NCBI GenBank assembly: GCA_050247075.1
Contig: JBFWUW010000035.1
Span: forward strand, 4,940-68,939
Direction: 5' to 3'
From: JBFWUW01 sp050247075
GTDB taxonomy: Bacteria > Planctomycetota > Planctomycetia > Pirellulales > JBFWUW01
Length of the DNA: 64,000 bases
In this document: in pieces, positions 1 through 9,227 of the stretch
How the letters are laid out: every line of letters starts with the position of its first letter
How positions within the stretch are numbered: position 1 is the first letter of the stretch
The notes under the pieces: generated by a model
Told to the model about the DNA's origin: nothing
The model's input: the letters and a program-made list of their open reading frames with translations, nothing else
Database searches by the model: none
Translations under genes and position numbers: made by a program

Positions 1-1344
1 GGTCAGTGGTACGACGGCCTGGTCACCATTCCCGGTTGCGACAAAAACATGCCCGGCTGCCTGATGGCGATGGGCCGCCTCAACCGGCCGTCGCTGATGA
101 TCTACGGCGGAACGATCAAGCCGGGCTTTCAAAATGGCGAAAAGCTCGACATTGTCTCGGCCTTTCAATGTTACGGGCAGGCGCTCGCCGGCACCATCGA
201 CGAGCCTACCCGCAAGCAGATCGTCCAGAAAAGCTGCCCTGGCGCGGGTGCCTGTGGTGGCATGTATACGGCCAATACCATGGCCACGGCCATTGAGGCG
301 ATGGGCATGTCGTTGCCCTACAGCAGCAGTTTGCCGGCCGAGTATCCCGGCAAGCTGGATGAATGCCTGGCTGCGGGAGCGGCGATTCGCACCTTGCTGG
401 AGCGCGACCTCAAGCCGCGCGACATCATGACACGGCAGGCGTTTGAAAATGCCATGGTCACGATCATGGTCTTGGGTGGTTCCACCAACGCCGTTCTGCA
501 CTTGATCGCCATGGCACGGGCCGTCGGCGTGGAACTGACCATCGACGATTTCCAGAAGACCAGCGACCGTATACCGTACCTGGCCGATCTCAAGCCGAGC
601 GGCAAATACGTGCAAGAAGACTTGCACAAGGTTGGCGGCACACCGGCGGTTATTAAGTACCTGATCGAAAAAAATCTGGTCGATGGAAATTGTCTGACCG
701 TGACGGGCAGGACGTTGGCCGAAAACGTCCGCGATTTGCCCGGCCTGACACCGGGACAAGACGTGGTCCACCCGCTGGAAAAACCAATCAAGGCCAGCGG
801 CCATATCCGCATTCTCCGCGGCAGCCTGGCCCCGGAAGGCGCGGTGGCCAAAATCACCGGCAAAGAGGGGCTGGTCTTCAAGGGGCCAGCCAATGTGTTT
901 GACTCCGAAGAGGAAATGCTGGCGGCGCTGGAGCAGAAGAAGATTAACAAGGGCGATGTGATTGTGATTCGTTACGAAGGCCCGCAAGGGGGTCCTGGCA
1001 TGCCGGAGATGCTCACGCCGACTTCGGCCATTATGGGGGCCGGCCTGGGAAGCGACGTGGCCCTGCTGACCGACGGCCGGTTCAGCGGCGGGTCGCACGG
1101 GTTTATCGTGGGGCATATCACGCCCGAGGCACAAGTGGGCGGGCCGCTGGCGCTGGTCAAGACCGGCGATGCGATTACCATCGACGCCGAAAAGAACCGG
1201 CTGGATGTAGCCCTGTCCGACGCGGAACTATCTTCCCGCCGCGCCGCCTGGAAAACGCCCCCGTTCAAAGCCACCCGCGGCACGCTTTACAAGTACATCA
1301 AAAACGTCAAGAGTGCCTCGGAAGGCTGCGTGACCGACGAGTGA
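1..1344 (+). CDS. ilvD: Dihydroxy-acid dehydratase, 5' end outside window
   Basis: The enzyme dehydrates 2,3-dihydroxy-isovalerate and -methylvalerate to the 2-keto acids in valine and isoleucine synthesis. The reading frame is open from base 1, so the N-terminus lies outside the window; 447 codons are present. Visible IlvD/Edd-family signatures are CDKNMPG near the start (a cluster-ligand Cys), SCPGAGACGGMYTANTM (second cluster Cys), and GGRFSGGSHG near the C-terminus, which carries the catalytic Ser. The C-terminus ends normally at a TGA. gltX follows 37 bases downstream on the same strand. Edd (phosphogluconate dehydratase) is the main alternative, but the C-terminal half reads as IlvD. 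Confidence 0.95.
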   Translation, partial: GQWYDGLVTIPGCDKNMPGCLMAMGRLNRPSLMIYGGTIKPGFQNGEKLDIVSAFQCYGQALAGTIDEPTRKQIVQKSCPGAGACGGMYTANTMATAIEAMGMSLPYSSSLPAEYPGKLDECLAAGAAIRTLLERDLKPRDIMTRQAFENAMVTIMVLGGSTNAVLHLIAMARAVGVELTIDDFQKTSDRIPYLADLKPSGKYVQEDLHKVGGTPAVIKYLIEKNLVDGNCLTVTGRTLAENVRDLPGLTPGQDVVHPLEKPIKASGHIRILRGSLAPEGAVAKITGKEGLVFKGPANVFDSEEEMLAALEQKKINKGDVIVIRYEGPQGGPGMPEMLTPTSAIMGAGLGSDVALLTDGRFSGGSHGFIVGHITPEAQVGGPLALVKTGDAITIDAEKNRLDVALSDAELSSRRAAWKTPPFKATRGTLYKYIKNVKSASEGCVTDE

Positions 1345-1381
1345 TGCCGGCCGACTAATGGAATACCGGGGAAATCCGCAC

Positions 1382-2935
1382 ATGGTTCGTACTCGCTTTG
1401 CTCCCAGTCCCACGGGCTACCTGCATATTGGCGGCGTCAGAACGGCGCTGTTTAACTGGCTGTTTGCGCGGCGGCACGGCGGGCAATTCTTGCTGCGGAT
1501 CGACGACACCGACCAGCAACGCAATGTCGAGGCGGCACTAGCCCCCATTTTGCATGGCTTTCGCTGGCTGGGGATCGACTGGGACGAAGGGCCCGATGTC
1601 GGCGGCCCGTATGGGCCTTATTACCAGTCGCAGCGATTGGAACGCTATCAGCAAGAGGCCCAGCGGTTGTTGGAATTGGGGCATGCCTATCGCGACTTTG
1701 CCACCACCGAGGAACTGGCGGCCGAGCGGGAAGCCGCCCAGGCCGAGAAGCGCCCCTTCTTGTATAGCCGCAAGTGGATGGCCGAAACGGCCGCCGATGC
1801 GGCGCGATTCGAGGCGGAGGGCCGGGCCGGCGTGGTCCGCCTGAAAATGCCCCGCGAAGGGACGCTGGTTATCAAAGACCACATTCGCGGCGACGTGGAA
1901 TTTGATTGGGCCCGCGAACAAGACCATGTCGTGCAACGCGCGGACGGAACCTGCTTGTACCATCTGGCCAGCGTTGTCGACGACCACGACTTCCAGATTT
2001 CGCATGTGATTCGGGCCGAGGAGCATCTCTCGAATACGCCGCGGCAGATTTTTATCGCCCAGTCGCTGGGCTACCCGTTGCCGGAATACGCCCATTTGCC
2101 CTACGTGGCTGAACCGGGCAGCAAGAACAAACTCAGCAAGCGCAAGCTCGACAAATACCTGAAAAACCGCGACTTTGCCCAGGTCCATCAAAATGGCCTG
2201 GCCATTGCCGACGCCCTGGGGCTGGCCACCACCGCCGAGACCTTCAACCCCGTGATTGTCGATTTCTACGAGCAAGTCGGCTATCTGCCGCAAGCCGTTC
2301 TCAACTACTTGATGCTGCTCGGCTGGTCGTTGGACGACAAGACGGAGTTTCTCTCGATGCAGCAGATGATCGAGAATTTTTCGCTCGAGCGGGTGACCAA
2401 GTCGGCGGCCAGCCTGGATGTGAACAAGCTCTGGTCGTTCCAGGACCATTACATGCGCGAGCTGCCGCTCAAGCAGAAAGTCGCCATGATGCTGCCGTAC
2501 TTGCAGCAGGCCGGGTTGGTCAGCAGCCCGCCGCCGTGCGAAGTGGGGCCCAAGTTGTCGAAAATTGTCGAGGCGGCCGGCGACCGCATCAAAGTGGCCG
2601 GAGACATCATCGCCTATGCCGATTTCTTCTTTCGCGACGAAGTAGAGTACGACGCCAAGGCCTTCGACAAACGCCTGCGGGCGGAAGGCGCGGCCTCCCT
2701 GCTGAAAAAGTTTCGCGACGAACTAGCCGCGGCCGAGCCGTTCGACACCGCCACGCTGGAACAGACCCTGAACGACTTCGTGCTGCGCCACGGCATTCAA
2801 AACGGGGAAATCATCCACGCCTTACGCGTCTCCGTGACCGGCAAGGCGGTTGGTCCGGGCCTCTACGATTGTCTGACGCTGCTAGGCCGGGAAGTCTGCC
2901 TGGCCAGGATCGACAAGGCGTTGAGTAAGGTATGA
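1382..2935 (+). CDS. gltX: Glutamate--tRNA ligase with an enlarged KMSKS loop
   Basis: Class I aminoacyl-tRNA synthetase charging tRNA-Glu. The N-terminus RFAPSPTGYLHIGG holds the HIGH-type motif, and KLSKR is the KMSKS-type motif. I chose the ATG at 1382 because the motif begins three residues later; an in-frame ATG at 1358 would add eight residues. The protein is 517 residues, slightly long. The excess comes from about 33 extra residues between KLSKR and the GYLP motif, where bacterial GluRS usually has about a dozen residues. The anticodon-binding half follows. It could be co-transcribed with ilvD. A hairpin overlaps the stop codon. Confidence 0.95.
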   Translation: MVRTRFAPSPTGYLHIGGVRTALFNWLFARRHGGQFLLRIDDTDQQRNVEAALAPILHGFRWLGIDWDEGPDVGGPYGPYYQSQRLERYQQEAQRLLELGHAYRDFATTEELAAEREAAQAEKRPFLYSRKWMAETAADAARFEAEGRAGVVRLKMPREGTLVIKDHIRGDVEFDWAREQDHVVQRADGTCLYHLASVVDDHDFQISHVIRAEEHLSNTPRQIFIAQSLGYPLPEYAHLPYVAEPGSKNKLSKRKLDKYLKNRDFAQVHQNGLAIADALGLATTAETFNPVIVDFYEQVGYLPQAVLNYLMLLGWSLDDKTEFLSMQQMIENFSLERVTKSAASLDVNKLWSFQDHYMRELPLKQKVAMMLPYLQQAGLVSSPPPCEVGPKLSKIVEAAGDRIKVAGDIIAYADFFFRDEVEYDAKAFDKRLRAEGAASLLKKFRDELAAAEPFDTATLEQTLNDFVLRHGIQNGEIIHALRVSVTGKAVGPGLYDCLTLLGREVCLARIDKALSKV

Positions 2936-2982
2936 GGTATGAAATCGCGCGTACTTGGGCTTTATACCTTATACCTCCTACC
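2929..2982 (+). terminator. Inverted heptamer arrays overlapping gltX stop, terminator-like
   Basis: GGTATGAGGTAT at 2929-2940 pairs with ATACCTTATACC at 2964-2975 over 12 positions, with one G-U wobble and a 23-base loop. The arms are heptamer arrays: GGTATGA twice on the left, and TTATACC, TTATACC, TCCTACC on the right. A pyrimidine-rich stretch follows rather than a clean T-run. It could stop gltX transcription, or be a by-product of the short tandem repeats seen elsewhere in this window. Confidence 0.5.
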
Positions 2983-3087
2983 TTTCCTTCCCCCCGCTTG
3001 CCGCTGCCGATACGTCGATTCATACTAGGCAGCGCCGTTTCAATCTTGCCTCGCCTTTGCCGCTTCACCTTGTTCGGAGTCTGAGCC

Positions 3088-3825
3088 ATGCTGGCATTTT
3101 TCATGGGACGCCGCATCCTGGCGGTTAGTCTGGCCGCGGCCTTAGTGTCTTTGCTGGGCGTTCGTGGGTTTTGCATCCAAGAGTACAAGAGCGGCAAAGT
3201 CTGGCCGGAACCTAAGGTCGTCGATCCGGGGCAGCCCGGCGGGCCGCCCGCCGACGCGATTGTGCTGTTCGGCGGCCAGGATCTCTCCGCTTGGGAAAAC
3301 GGCGACAAGTGGCTTATTTCCGATGGCGTGGCCACCGTGCATGGCGGAGGCATCACCACCAAACAAGGCTTTGGCAGTTGCCAATTGCACCTGGAGTGGG
3401 CCTCGCCAGAACAAGTGGCCGGTTCGGGACAAGGCCGCGGCAACAGCGGTGTCTACCTGATGGGGCAATACGAAGTGCAAATACTGGATTCTTTCGACAA
3501 CGAGACCTACTTCGACGGCCAATGCGCCAGCATCTACAAACAATCGCCGCCGCTGGTCAACGTCTGCCGCAAACCGGGTGAATGGCAAACCTACGACATT
3601 ATTTTCACCGCTCCCACCTTCCACGAGGACGGCACGGTCAACACACCGGCCTACTGCACCGTGTTGCATAATGGCGTGCTGGTGCAGAACCATTTTGAGC
3701 TGGAAGGGACAACCGCCTGGGACCGCCCGCCAGCTTACACGGCCCATGCCGACAAGCTGCCGATCAACATCCAAGACCACGGCAACCCGGTGCGGTTCCG
3801 CAACATCTGGATCCGCGAGTTGTAA
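3088..3825 (+). CDS. Secreted DUF1080 protein (3-keto-disaccharide hydrolase family)
   Basis: 245 residues. An N-terminal hydrophobic segment (about residues 8-27) looks like a signal peptide, so the product is probably periplasmic. The rest is a single DUF1080 jelly-roll domain: the FGGQDLSAWENGDKW entry, the RGNSGVYLMGQYEVQILDSF core and the C-terminal PINIQDHGNPVRFRNIWIREL strand are typical. Family members act on 3-keto-glucosides or are glucanase-like; the substrate here cannot be told. The gene ends 15 bases from the convergent stop of the ABC ATPase gene. Lipoprotein and simple secretion cannot be separated with confidence. Confidence 0.85.
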   Translation: MLAFFMGRRILAVSLAAALVSLLGVRGFCIQEYKSGKVWPEPKVVDPGQPGGPPADAIVLFGGQDLSAWENGDKWLISDGVATVHGGGITTKQGFGSCQLHLEWASPEQVAGSGQGRGNSGVYLMGQYEVQILDSFDNETYFDGQCASIYKQSPPLVNVCRKPGEWQTYDIIFTAPTFHEDGTVNTPAYCTVLHNGVLVQNHFELEGTTAWDRPPAYTAHADKLPINIQDHGNPVRFRNIWIREL

Positions 3826-3840
3826 ATTGCAGGAGGCAAC

Positions 3841-5340
3841 TCAGGCGTGGCGCATCAAGGTCGATTTGTCGACGGTCGTCTCGGAAAACTCCCGGGCGAT
3901 ACGACCGCGGCTGAGGACGCAAATACGGTCGCAGTGGGCGAGCAGCAGTTCTGGTTCGCTGGATGCCAGCACGACCGCCGTCCCTTGCCGTTTCAGTTCC
4001 GCCACCAGCCGCATGATTTCTTCCTTGGCCCCCACGTCCATACCGCGGGTGGGCTCCTCCAGAATCAACGCCCGTACCGGCCCGGCCAGCCAGCGGGCCA
4101 ACACCACTTTTTGCTGATTGCCCCCCGACAGGCTGCCGGCCGCCAGGCGGGCCTGTGGCGGCCGGCATTGCACGCGCTCTAGCAGCGGCTGGGCCACCGC
4201 CAACTCGCTCCGACGGTTGAGCCAATTGCCAATGGCTCCCCTGAGGTGGGCGAGCGTGACGTTCTTGTAGATTTCAAACTTGTGAAAGATCGTCTGGCCG
4301 CGGTCGGCGGCCACCAGTGCCACCCCGCGCCGCACGGCTTCGTGGGTGCGGCCGGGACGCAGCACTACGCCGTTGACGGTAACGCGGCCGCTATCGGTGG
4401 GCAATGTGCCGGCCAGCGCATGGGCCAGTTCTTGGTGACCCGCGCCAACAAAGCCATACAGCCCCAGCGTTTCGCCCGGCGCAACTTGCAAGTCGATACC
4501 CTGAAACGCTCCGCTCCGCGACAGCCCCTCGGCACGCAACAAAGGCGCGGCGGCGGTGCGGGCCGGTAGCGAGACGCCTGTTTCGTAGCCGATCTCTTGA
4601 CCGGAGAGCGAGTGCCCCAGCATGGTATGAATGACGTAATGCTTGGTCAGTTTGTCCGCCGCGGTCGTCTCCAGCAGCCGCCCGTCGCGCAAGATTGTCA
4701 CGCGGTCGCAGATTTCCAACACGTCCTCGATAAAGTGGCTGATAAACACCAGGGCCACGCTGCGCTGCTTGAGCCGGACCAACAGATCAAACAGCCGCCG
4801 CGTTTCGGGCGGGCTGAGTGCGCTGGTCGGCTCGTCCAAGATCAACACACGTGCTCCGCTGTGCAGGCCGCGGGCAATCTCCACCATTTGCCGCACCACC
4901 AAGGGATAGCTGTCTAATCGGCGGCGGACATCCAGCTCAATCCGCAATTCCTTGAGCTGTGCGGCGGCCTCGCGCCGCATGCGCAGCCAGTCGATGCGTC
5001 CCCGGCGCGTCGGTTGGCGTCCCAAGAACAAGTTCTCGGCCACGGAAAGCTGCCCGATGCCGGATAGTTCCTGGTAGACCATGGCGATGCCGTGCGCCAG
5101 CGCCGCTTGCGGGCTGGAAAGATCAACCGGCTGGCCATCCAGCAGCACCTGGCCGTCATGGTCTGGCAGCACGCCCGCCAGGATCTTCATCAAGGTGCTC
5201 TTGCCCGCCCCATTACTGCCGACCAGGCCGTGTGCCTCGCCAGCGTGCAGTTCCAGATCGACATCGGCCAGCACTCTGGCACCGCCGAAACGCTTGCCCA
5301 CGCCACGGCAAGCAAGAATGGGCTTTGATGCGTTTGCCAT
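3841..5340 (-). CDS. Sugar-type ABC transporter ATPase, two tandem domains (RbsA/MglA type)
   Basis: 499 residues with two fused nucleotide-binding domains, as in RbsA, MglA and XylG. Domain 1 has Walker A GSNGAGKST and Walker B LILDEPTSALS, with the signature loop degenerated to YPLVVRQMVEIARGL. Domain 2 has a degenerate Walker A (GFVGAGHQE), an intact signature LSGGNQQKVVLARWL, and LILEEPTRGMD. This alternation is normal for the family. It would energise monosaccharide or nucleoside uptake. No permease or binding-protein gene is adjacent, so the partner lies elsewhere. The upstream zinc-ribbon gene ends 5 bases before this start, suggesting co-transcription. Confidence 0.9.
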   Translation of the reverse strand: MANASKPILACRGVGKRFGGARVLADVDLELHAGEAHGLVGSNGAGKSTLMKILAGVLPDHDGQVLLDGQPVDLSSPQAALAHGIAMVYQELSGIGQLSVAENLFLGRQPTRRGRIDWLRMRREAAAQLKELRIELDVRRRLDSYPLVVRQMVEIARGLHSGARVLILDEPTSALSPPETRRLFDLLVRLKQRSVALVFISHFIEDVLEICDRVTILRDGRLLETTAADKLTKHYVIHTMLGHSLSGQEIGYETGVSLPARTAAAPLLRAEGLSRSGAFQGIDLQVAPGETLGLYGFVGAGHQELAHALAGTLPTDSGRVTVNGVVLRPGRTHEAVRRGVALVAADRGQTIFHKFEIYKNVTLAHLRGAIGNWLNRRSELAVAQPLLERVQCRPPQARLAAGSLSGGNQQKVVLARWLAGPVRALILEEPTRGMDVGAKEEIMRLVAELKRQGTAVVLASSEPELLLAHCDRICVLSRGRIAREFSETTVDKSTLMRHA

Positions 5341-5345
5341 CTGGG

Positions 5346-6050
5346 CTAGTCGCCGCCCATCATGCCCTTGCCGATGGAGACCAGCCCGGCAATGAACAAT
5401 ATCGGTGGATAGAAAAAGATATAGCCCGCCGCCAGTCCGGCCCCAAACCAGACCACCGACCCAACGAGCATCAATACCCCCAGCCCTACGCCCGAGTTGA
5501 ACATTCCCTCACCGCGGGATGACCTCGATTGCCCGGCGGTAACCGGCTTCTTTTTCTTCGTTCTGGCCGAAGCCGAATCCATGAAACCAGGCTGCCCCAG
5601 CATTATGCCGGGCGATTGATACGGATTGCCCATTCCGGACTGCGGCATTCCAATAGCGCCCGCCATGGGCACCATGCCAGAAACGGCCCCCGCATCACCA
5701 AGGAAGAACGGGTTAGCCGCCTGCATCGGTGGCGGATAACCGCCTGCCGTTGGCGGCGCGGGGTATCCGTAAGCGGCGTTGGCCGGCGCTGGCTGCGTGG
5801 GAGGTGCGCCGTAGCCGAATTGTCCCCCGACGGGAGTCGGCGGCAATGGGGGAGGAGCGGGAACCGCCGGTGCGGGTGGAAAAGCCTCTGCTGCCGCCTG
5901 GGTGTTGGCCTTAACGGGTGCTATCGGCTCCGTCGAAACGAGCGGCACGACAACCTCGCCTTGGCATTGCGGACAGCGTGCCCGCTTGCCGGCCAGTTCA
6001 TCCTTGACTCGAAAGGCCTTGCCGCAAGCGCAACGAAATGCAACCGACAT
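5346..6050 (-). CDS. Zinc-ribbon, Pro/Ala-rich membrane protein, function unknown
   Basis: 234 residues in three parts. The N-terminal zinc ribbon reads CACGKAFRVKDELAGKRARCPQC (two Cys pairs). A long Pro/Ala/Gly/Tyr-rich low-complexity region spans about residues 45-165. Two closely spaced hydrophobic helices (about 190-230) end in GKGMMGGD. A cytoplasmic zinc ribbon on a flexible linker anchored in the membrane is common in planctomycetes, with no assigned role. It ends 5 bases upstream of the ABC ATPase start, so the two are probably one transcript. I do not recognise a specific family beyond this layout. Confidence 0.75.
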   Translation of the reverse strand: MSVAFRCACGKAFRVKDELAGKRARCPQCQGEVVVPLVSTEPIAPVKANTQAAAEAFPPAPAVPAPPPLPPTPVGGQFGYGAPPTQPAPANAAYGYPAPPTAGGYPPPMQAANPFFLGDAGAVSGMVPMAGAIGMPQSGMGNPYQSPGIMLGQPGFMDSASARTKKKKPVTAGQSRSSRGEGMFNSGVGLGVLMLVGSVVWFGAGLAAGYIFFYPPILFIAGLVSIGKGMMGGD

Positions 6051-6283
6051 GCTTCACCAACGCCGTTGATCGGTGGAAGAGACGAGTGTGAAAATGAAAT
6101 GAGCCGTGCCAGCCAGAGCACCGGAGCATTCTAATGCAAGCCACAAAGTGCTGGCAACTTAATCACGCCCATTCCGTCCTTCTGACGAGATACACTCAGG
6201 AAAATGCAACTTGCGGCAATTCGGCGAAACGATTCAGCGTGCGTCGTTCCGTTCCAGCGGATGCACACGGCTCGCACAACTTG

Positions 6284-7639
6284 TTATTTCCCCGCGTTGA
6301 CCGCCGCGCCGACCGCTTCGTTGAGGGCCTTCAGCCCTTCGTTGCGATCGACCTCGTAGTAGCCGACGTGGTAGTGTTGGATAGTTCCATCGGCTCCGAT
6401 CACGACGAACAAGGGCAGTTCGGCCCCAATCAGCCGCGGGTCGCCAAACTCCTTGATGAACGCGCCGCCGTCCAGCATTACTGGGTAGCTTAGGTTCATG
6501 AACGACTTGAACTTGCGGACGCCGCGGATGGCCGCGGCCCGCTTGTCGTCGTCGGCCAGGCGGCCATCGACCGCCACGCCGTACACCTTCACGCCGTCAG
6601 CCTGGCGGCGCTGGCAGAGAAAATCGAGATAGCCAACCTGCCCGTAAGGTTCTTCCATCGGTGCATCACGATAGTCCCAAAAGTGCAATACGGTCACATG
6701 CCCCTTCATGTCGGCCGCGGACAACTTTTCCTTGGAGGAGCCTTCCAGGTTGAATTCGGGCAGCTCGCGCCCTTCGTATTCGGCCGCCAGTTTATCGACC
6801 GCGCTGGCTCGGCTGTTCTGCTGCTCGACATCCTTGCGGGCGGCCCGCACCAACTTGGCCAGGGCCGGTTCGGTAACTTGCTTTTCGGTGTCGGGCAGCA
6901 ACTCGGCCAACACCGCCAGTTGCTTTTCGTTGAAATCGCGGCTGTCGTCGCGCGGCGGGCGGTTGAGTTTGGTCCGCAGGCCGATCATGGCGTCGTAACT
7001 GGCGACGGCGGCTTGCGCCTTGTTCCCAGGCAGTTGCTCGGCGGCCACCAGCCGCAGTTGCAAGTCGTACTCTTGGCCCATCCCCATGAAGACACGCTCG
7101 TTCATGCCGGGGGCCAAATCCCCGCCGCGATCGACCAACAGCGTCCGCTTGAGGCCGTAGTTGTTGCTGACCTGCACCTGCCATACCTCGCGGCCGTCGA
7201 GCTTGTCCCCCTTGGCGACGCGGTAGCTCCAATGGTCGTCGGCCCACTCCTTGTCCTCGGCCAAGGCTTCCTCGGTATGCAAGAATGGCAAATGCAGCGG
7301 AATGACCGTCATCCCCTCGCCCCGATCGTACAACAGGGCGGGCAGCGGAGAATCGTCGGGCTGCCAGTCGGCGCTCACACGCACGCTGCCAAACCGCTCG
7401 ATCCAGGGCCAGGCCCCCTTGCCCCGTTCGTCCACGCGCCAATAGACGCGGGCGTCGTCGGTACCCACACCGGCTAACAGCAGCGACAGATCGAAGGTCT
7501 TTTCGGCCGTGCCGGGCGAGCGGTCGTCGTTGAGTTGGGCTACCGTTCCGCGATACGTCAATTGCAGGCCGCTCGCCAAGGGGAGATCGGCACCAACCGC
7601 GATCGGCGCAAGCGCCAACGCTAACAGAGAGGCCAGCAT
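6284..7639 (-). CDS. Exported protein with C-terminal thioredoxin-like fold lacking CXXC
   Basis: 451 residues with a signal peptide (MLASLLALALAPIAVGA). The N-terminal 300 residues are an unrecognised beta-rich domain. The C-terminal 140 residues follow the TlpA/AhpC-TSA pattern: strand VTVLHFWDYRD, then VKVYGVAVDGR, then LPLFVVIGADGTIQHYHVGY. At the redox site, where TlpA proteins have WCGPC or similar, this protein has WDYRDAPM with no cysteine. It therefore probably lacks thiol-disulfide activity and may bind or scaffold instead. The gene stands alone, divergent from the ManD-like gene. Confidence 0.7.
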   Translation of the reverse strand: MLASLLALALAPIAVGADLPLASGLQLTYRGTVAQLNDDRSPGTAEKTFDLSLLLAGVGTDDARVYWRVDERGKGAWPWIERFGSVRVSADWQPDDSPLPALLYDRGEGMTVIPLHLPFLHTEEALAEDKEWADDHWSYRVAKGDKLDGREVWQVQVSNNYGLKRTLLVDRGGDLAPGMNERVFMGMGQEYDLQLRLVAAEQLPGNKAQAAVASYDAMIGLRTKLNRPPRDDSRDFNEKQLAVLAELLPDTEKQVTEPALAKLVRAARKDVEQQNSRASAVDKLAAEYEGRELPEFNLEGSSKEKLSAADMKGHVTVLHFWDYRDAPMEEPYGQVGYLDFLCQRRQADGVKVYGVAVDGRLADDDKRAAAIRGVRKFKSFMNLSYPVMLDGGAFIKEFGDPRLIGAELPLFVVIGADGTIQHYHVGYYEVDRNEGLKALNEAVGAAVNAGK

Positions 7640-7844
7640 GGGTGTGTTGTCCTGGCAGGTGGGAATGTAAAACGGCGGGCGCCTGGCCAGCCGTGCGAGA
7701 CCAGTCAGGCTGAGAACATTGTAATCAGCCAGCCGGCAAATTGGGAACGGGCCAACGGTTTCCCTGGCAAAATTGCGGCCGTATTCGCATCATCCGCGTT
7801 GGCAGCCCATTGCCTTGCCGCCGCGGCTGGGCAATAGTGGCGGC

Positions 7845-9074
7845 ATGAACACGCGCATTGAAAAAATCCGTTGCATTGCTACCGCACCCGCCGGCATTCG
7901 GCTGGTCATCGTCAAGGTAGAAACCACCGATCCAGGCCTGTACGGGCTGGGGTGTGCAACTTTTACGCAACGCCCTCTGCCTGTCATCGAGGCGGTCGAA
8001 AAGTACCTTGATCCTTTCTTGCACGGCCGCAACGTCAGCGAGATCGAGGATATTTTCTTGGCCGCCAACATGAGCTCGTATTGGCACAACGGGCCGGTGC
8101 TGTCGAATGCGTTGTCGGGCGTCGATATGGCCCTGTGGGATATCAAGGGCAAACAGGCCGGTATGCCGGTGCATGACCTGCTGGGAGGAAAGTGTCGGCG
8201 AGCCGCCCCGGTTTACGTACACGCTAGCGGGCGAAACTTCGACGAGGTTTGCGACCGGGCCGAGGAGCTGCGGGCGCAAGGCTTTCGCCATGTTCGCATG
8301 CAGGTGGAAGTCCCCGGACAGGCCACTTACGGAACCAGTTCCGACCTCAAGCTGGCCGACAGTGTTGACGGCCCCGCCACGCCGCACAACATTTTTGAGC
8401 CGGCCGATTACGCGCGGCTGGCCCCGCGGCTGTTTGAGCATGCCCGGCGGCGGCTGGGGGACGAAATCGAACTGCTGCACGACATTCACCAGCGGTTGCC
8501 GCCTCCGTTGGCCGTGCGTCTGGCCAAGGACTTGGAGCCGTACCGGCTGTTCTTTCTGGAGGATGCCCTGCCGCCGGAGGAGCTGGAGGGATTTCGCCAA
8601 TTGCGGCAGCAGACCTCGCTGCCGCTGGCGATGGGCGAACTGTTCAACAACCCGGCCGAGTATCTGCCGCTGATCAAGGAACGGCTGATCGACTTCATCC
8701 GCATCCATCTTTCGCAGGTTGGCGGCCTGACCCCTTCGCGAAAAGTCGCCACGCTGTGCGAGTTCTTTGGCGTCCGCACAGCCTGGCATGGGCCGGGCGA
8801 TACCTCGCCCGTGGGCCACGCCGCCAACCTGGCGCTCGATCTTTGCTGCCCCAATTTTGGCATTCAAGAATTCACGCTGTTCAACGATGCCACGCAGGAG
8901 GTCTTTCCCGGCTGTCCGCAATGGTGCGACGGCGCGCTGTGGCCTAACGACCGTCCCGGCCTGGGCATCGACATCGACGAAAAGCTGGCCGCCAAATACC
9001 CCTTTCCCGACCACCCCTACAACGGTGCCTGGCCCGCCATCCGCCGCCCCGACGGCAGCGTAGTGCGGCCATAG
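7845..9074 (+). CDS. Enolase-superfamily sugar-acid dehydratase, ManD/RspA-like
   Basis: 409 residues from the ATG at 7845, which fits family N-termini (MNTRIEKIRC); an upstream in-frame ATG at 7773 would add 24 unlikely residues. Metal ligands are D213 (LLHDIHQRL), E239 (FFLEDALPPE) and E265 (MGELFNN). The HGPGDTSPVG motif at about 315 supplies the catalytic His and is typical of the mannonate-dehydratase/RspA group. The likely reaction is dehydration of a hexonate such as D-mannonate or D-gluconate to the 2-keto-3-deoxy acid. Some members have very low activity, so the substrate is unproven. An MFS carrier gene is convergent 153 bases away. Confidence 0.85.
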   Translation: MNTRIEKIRCIATAPAGIRLVIVKVETTDPGLYGLGCATFTQRPLPVIEAVEKYLDPFLHGRNVSEIEDIFLAANMSSYWHNGPVLSNALSGVDMALWDIKGKQAGMPVHDLLGGKCRRAAPVYVHASGRNFDEVCDRAEELRAQGFRHVRMQVEVPGQATYGTSSDLKLADSVDGPATPHNIFEPADYARLAPRLFEHARRRLGDEIELLHDIHQRLPPPLAVRLAKDLEPYRLFFLEDALPPEELEGFRQLRQQTSLPLAMGELFNNPAEYLPLIKERLIDFIRIHLSQVGGLTPSRKVATLCEFFGVRTAWHGPGDTSPVGHAANLALDLCCPNFGIQEFTLFNDATQEVFPGCPQWCDGALWPNDRPGLGIDIDEKLAAKYPFPDHPYNGAWPAIRRPDGSVVRP

Positions 9075-9227
9075 CCGAGGGGGGCAATTCTGAGCACCGC
9101 AAGTGCCGGGGATAAAGCCGATTGCCCGGGTCGCAATAGAATGGCTGGTTCGGAGCGTCGCGGAAACGCAACTTGATACGCCTTATCGCTGGCCTGGCGA
9201 ACAGAACAACGACGATTCGACCTGAAC

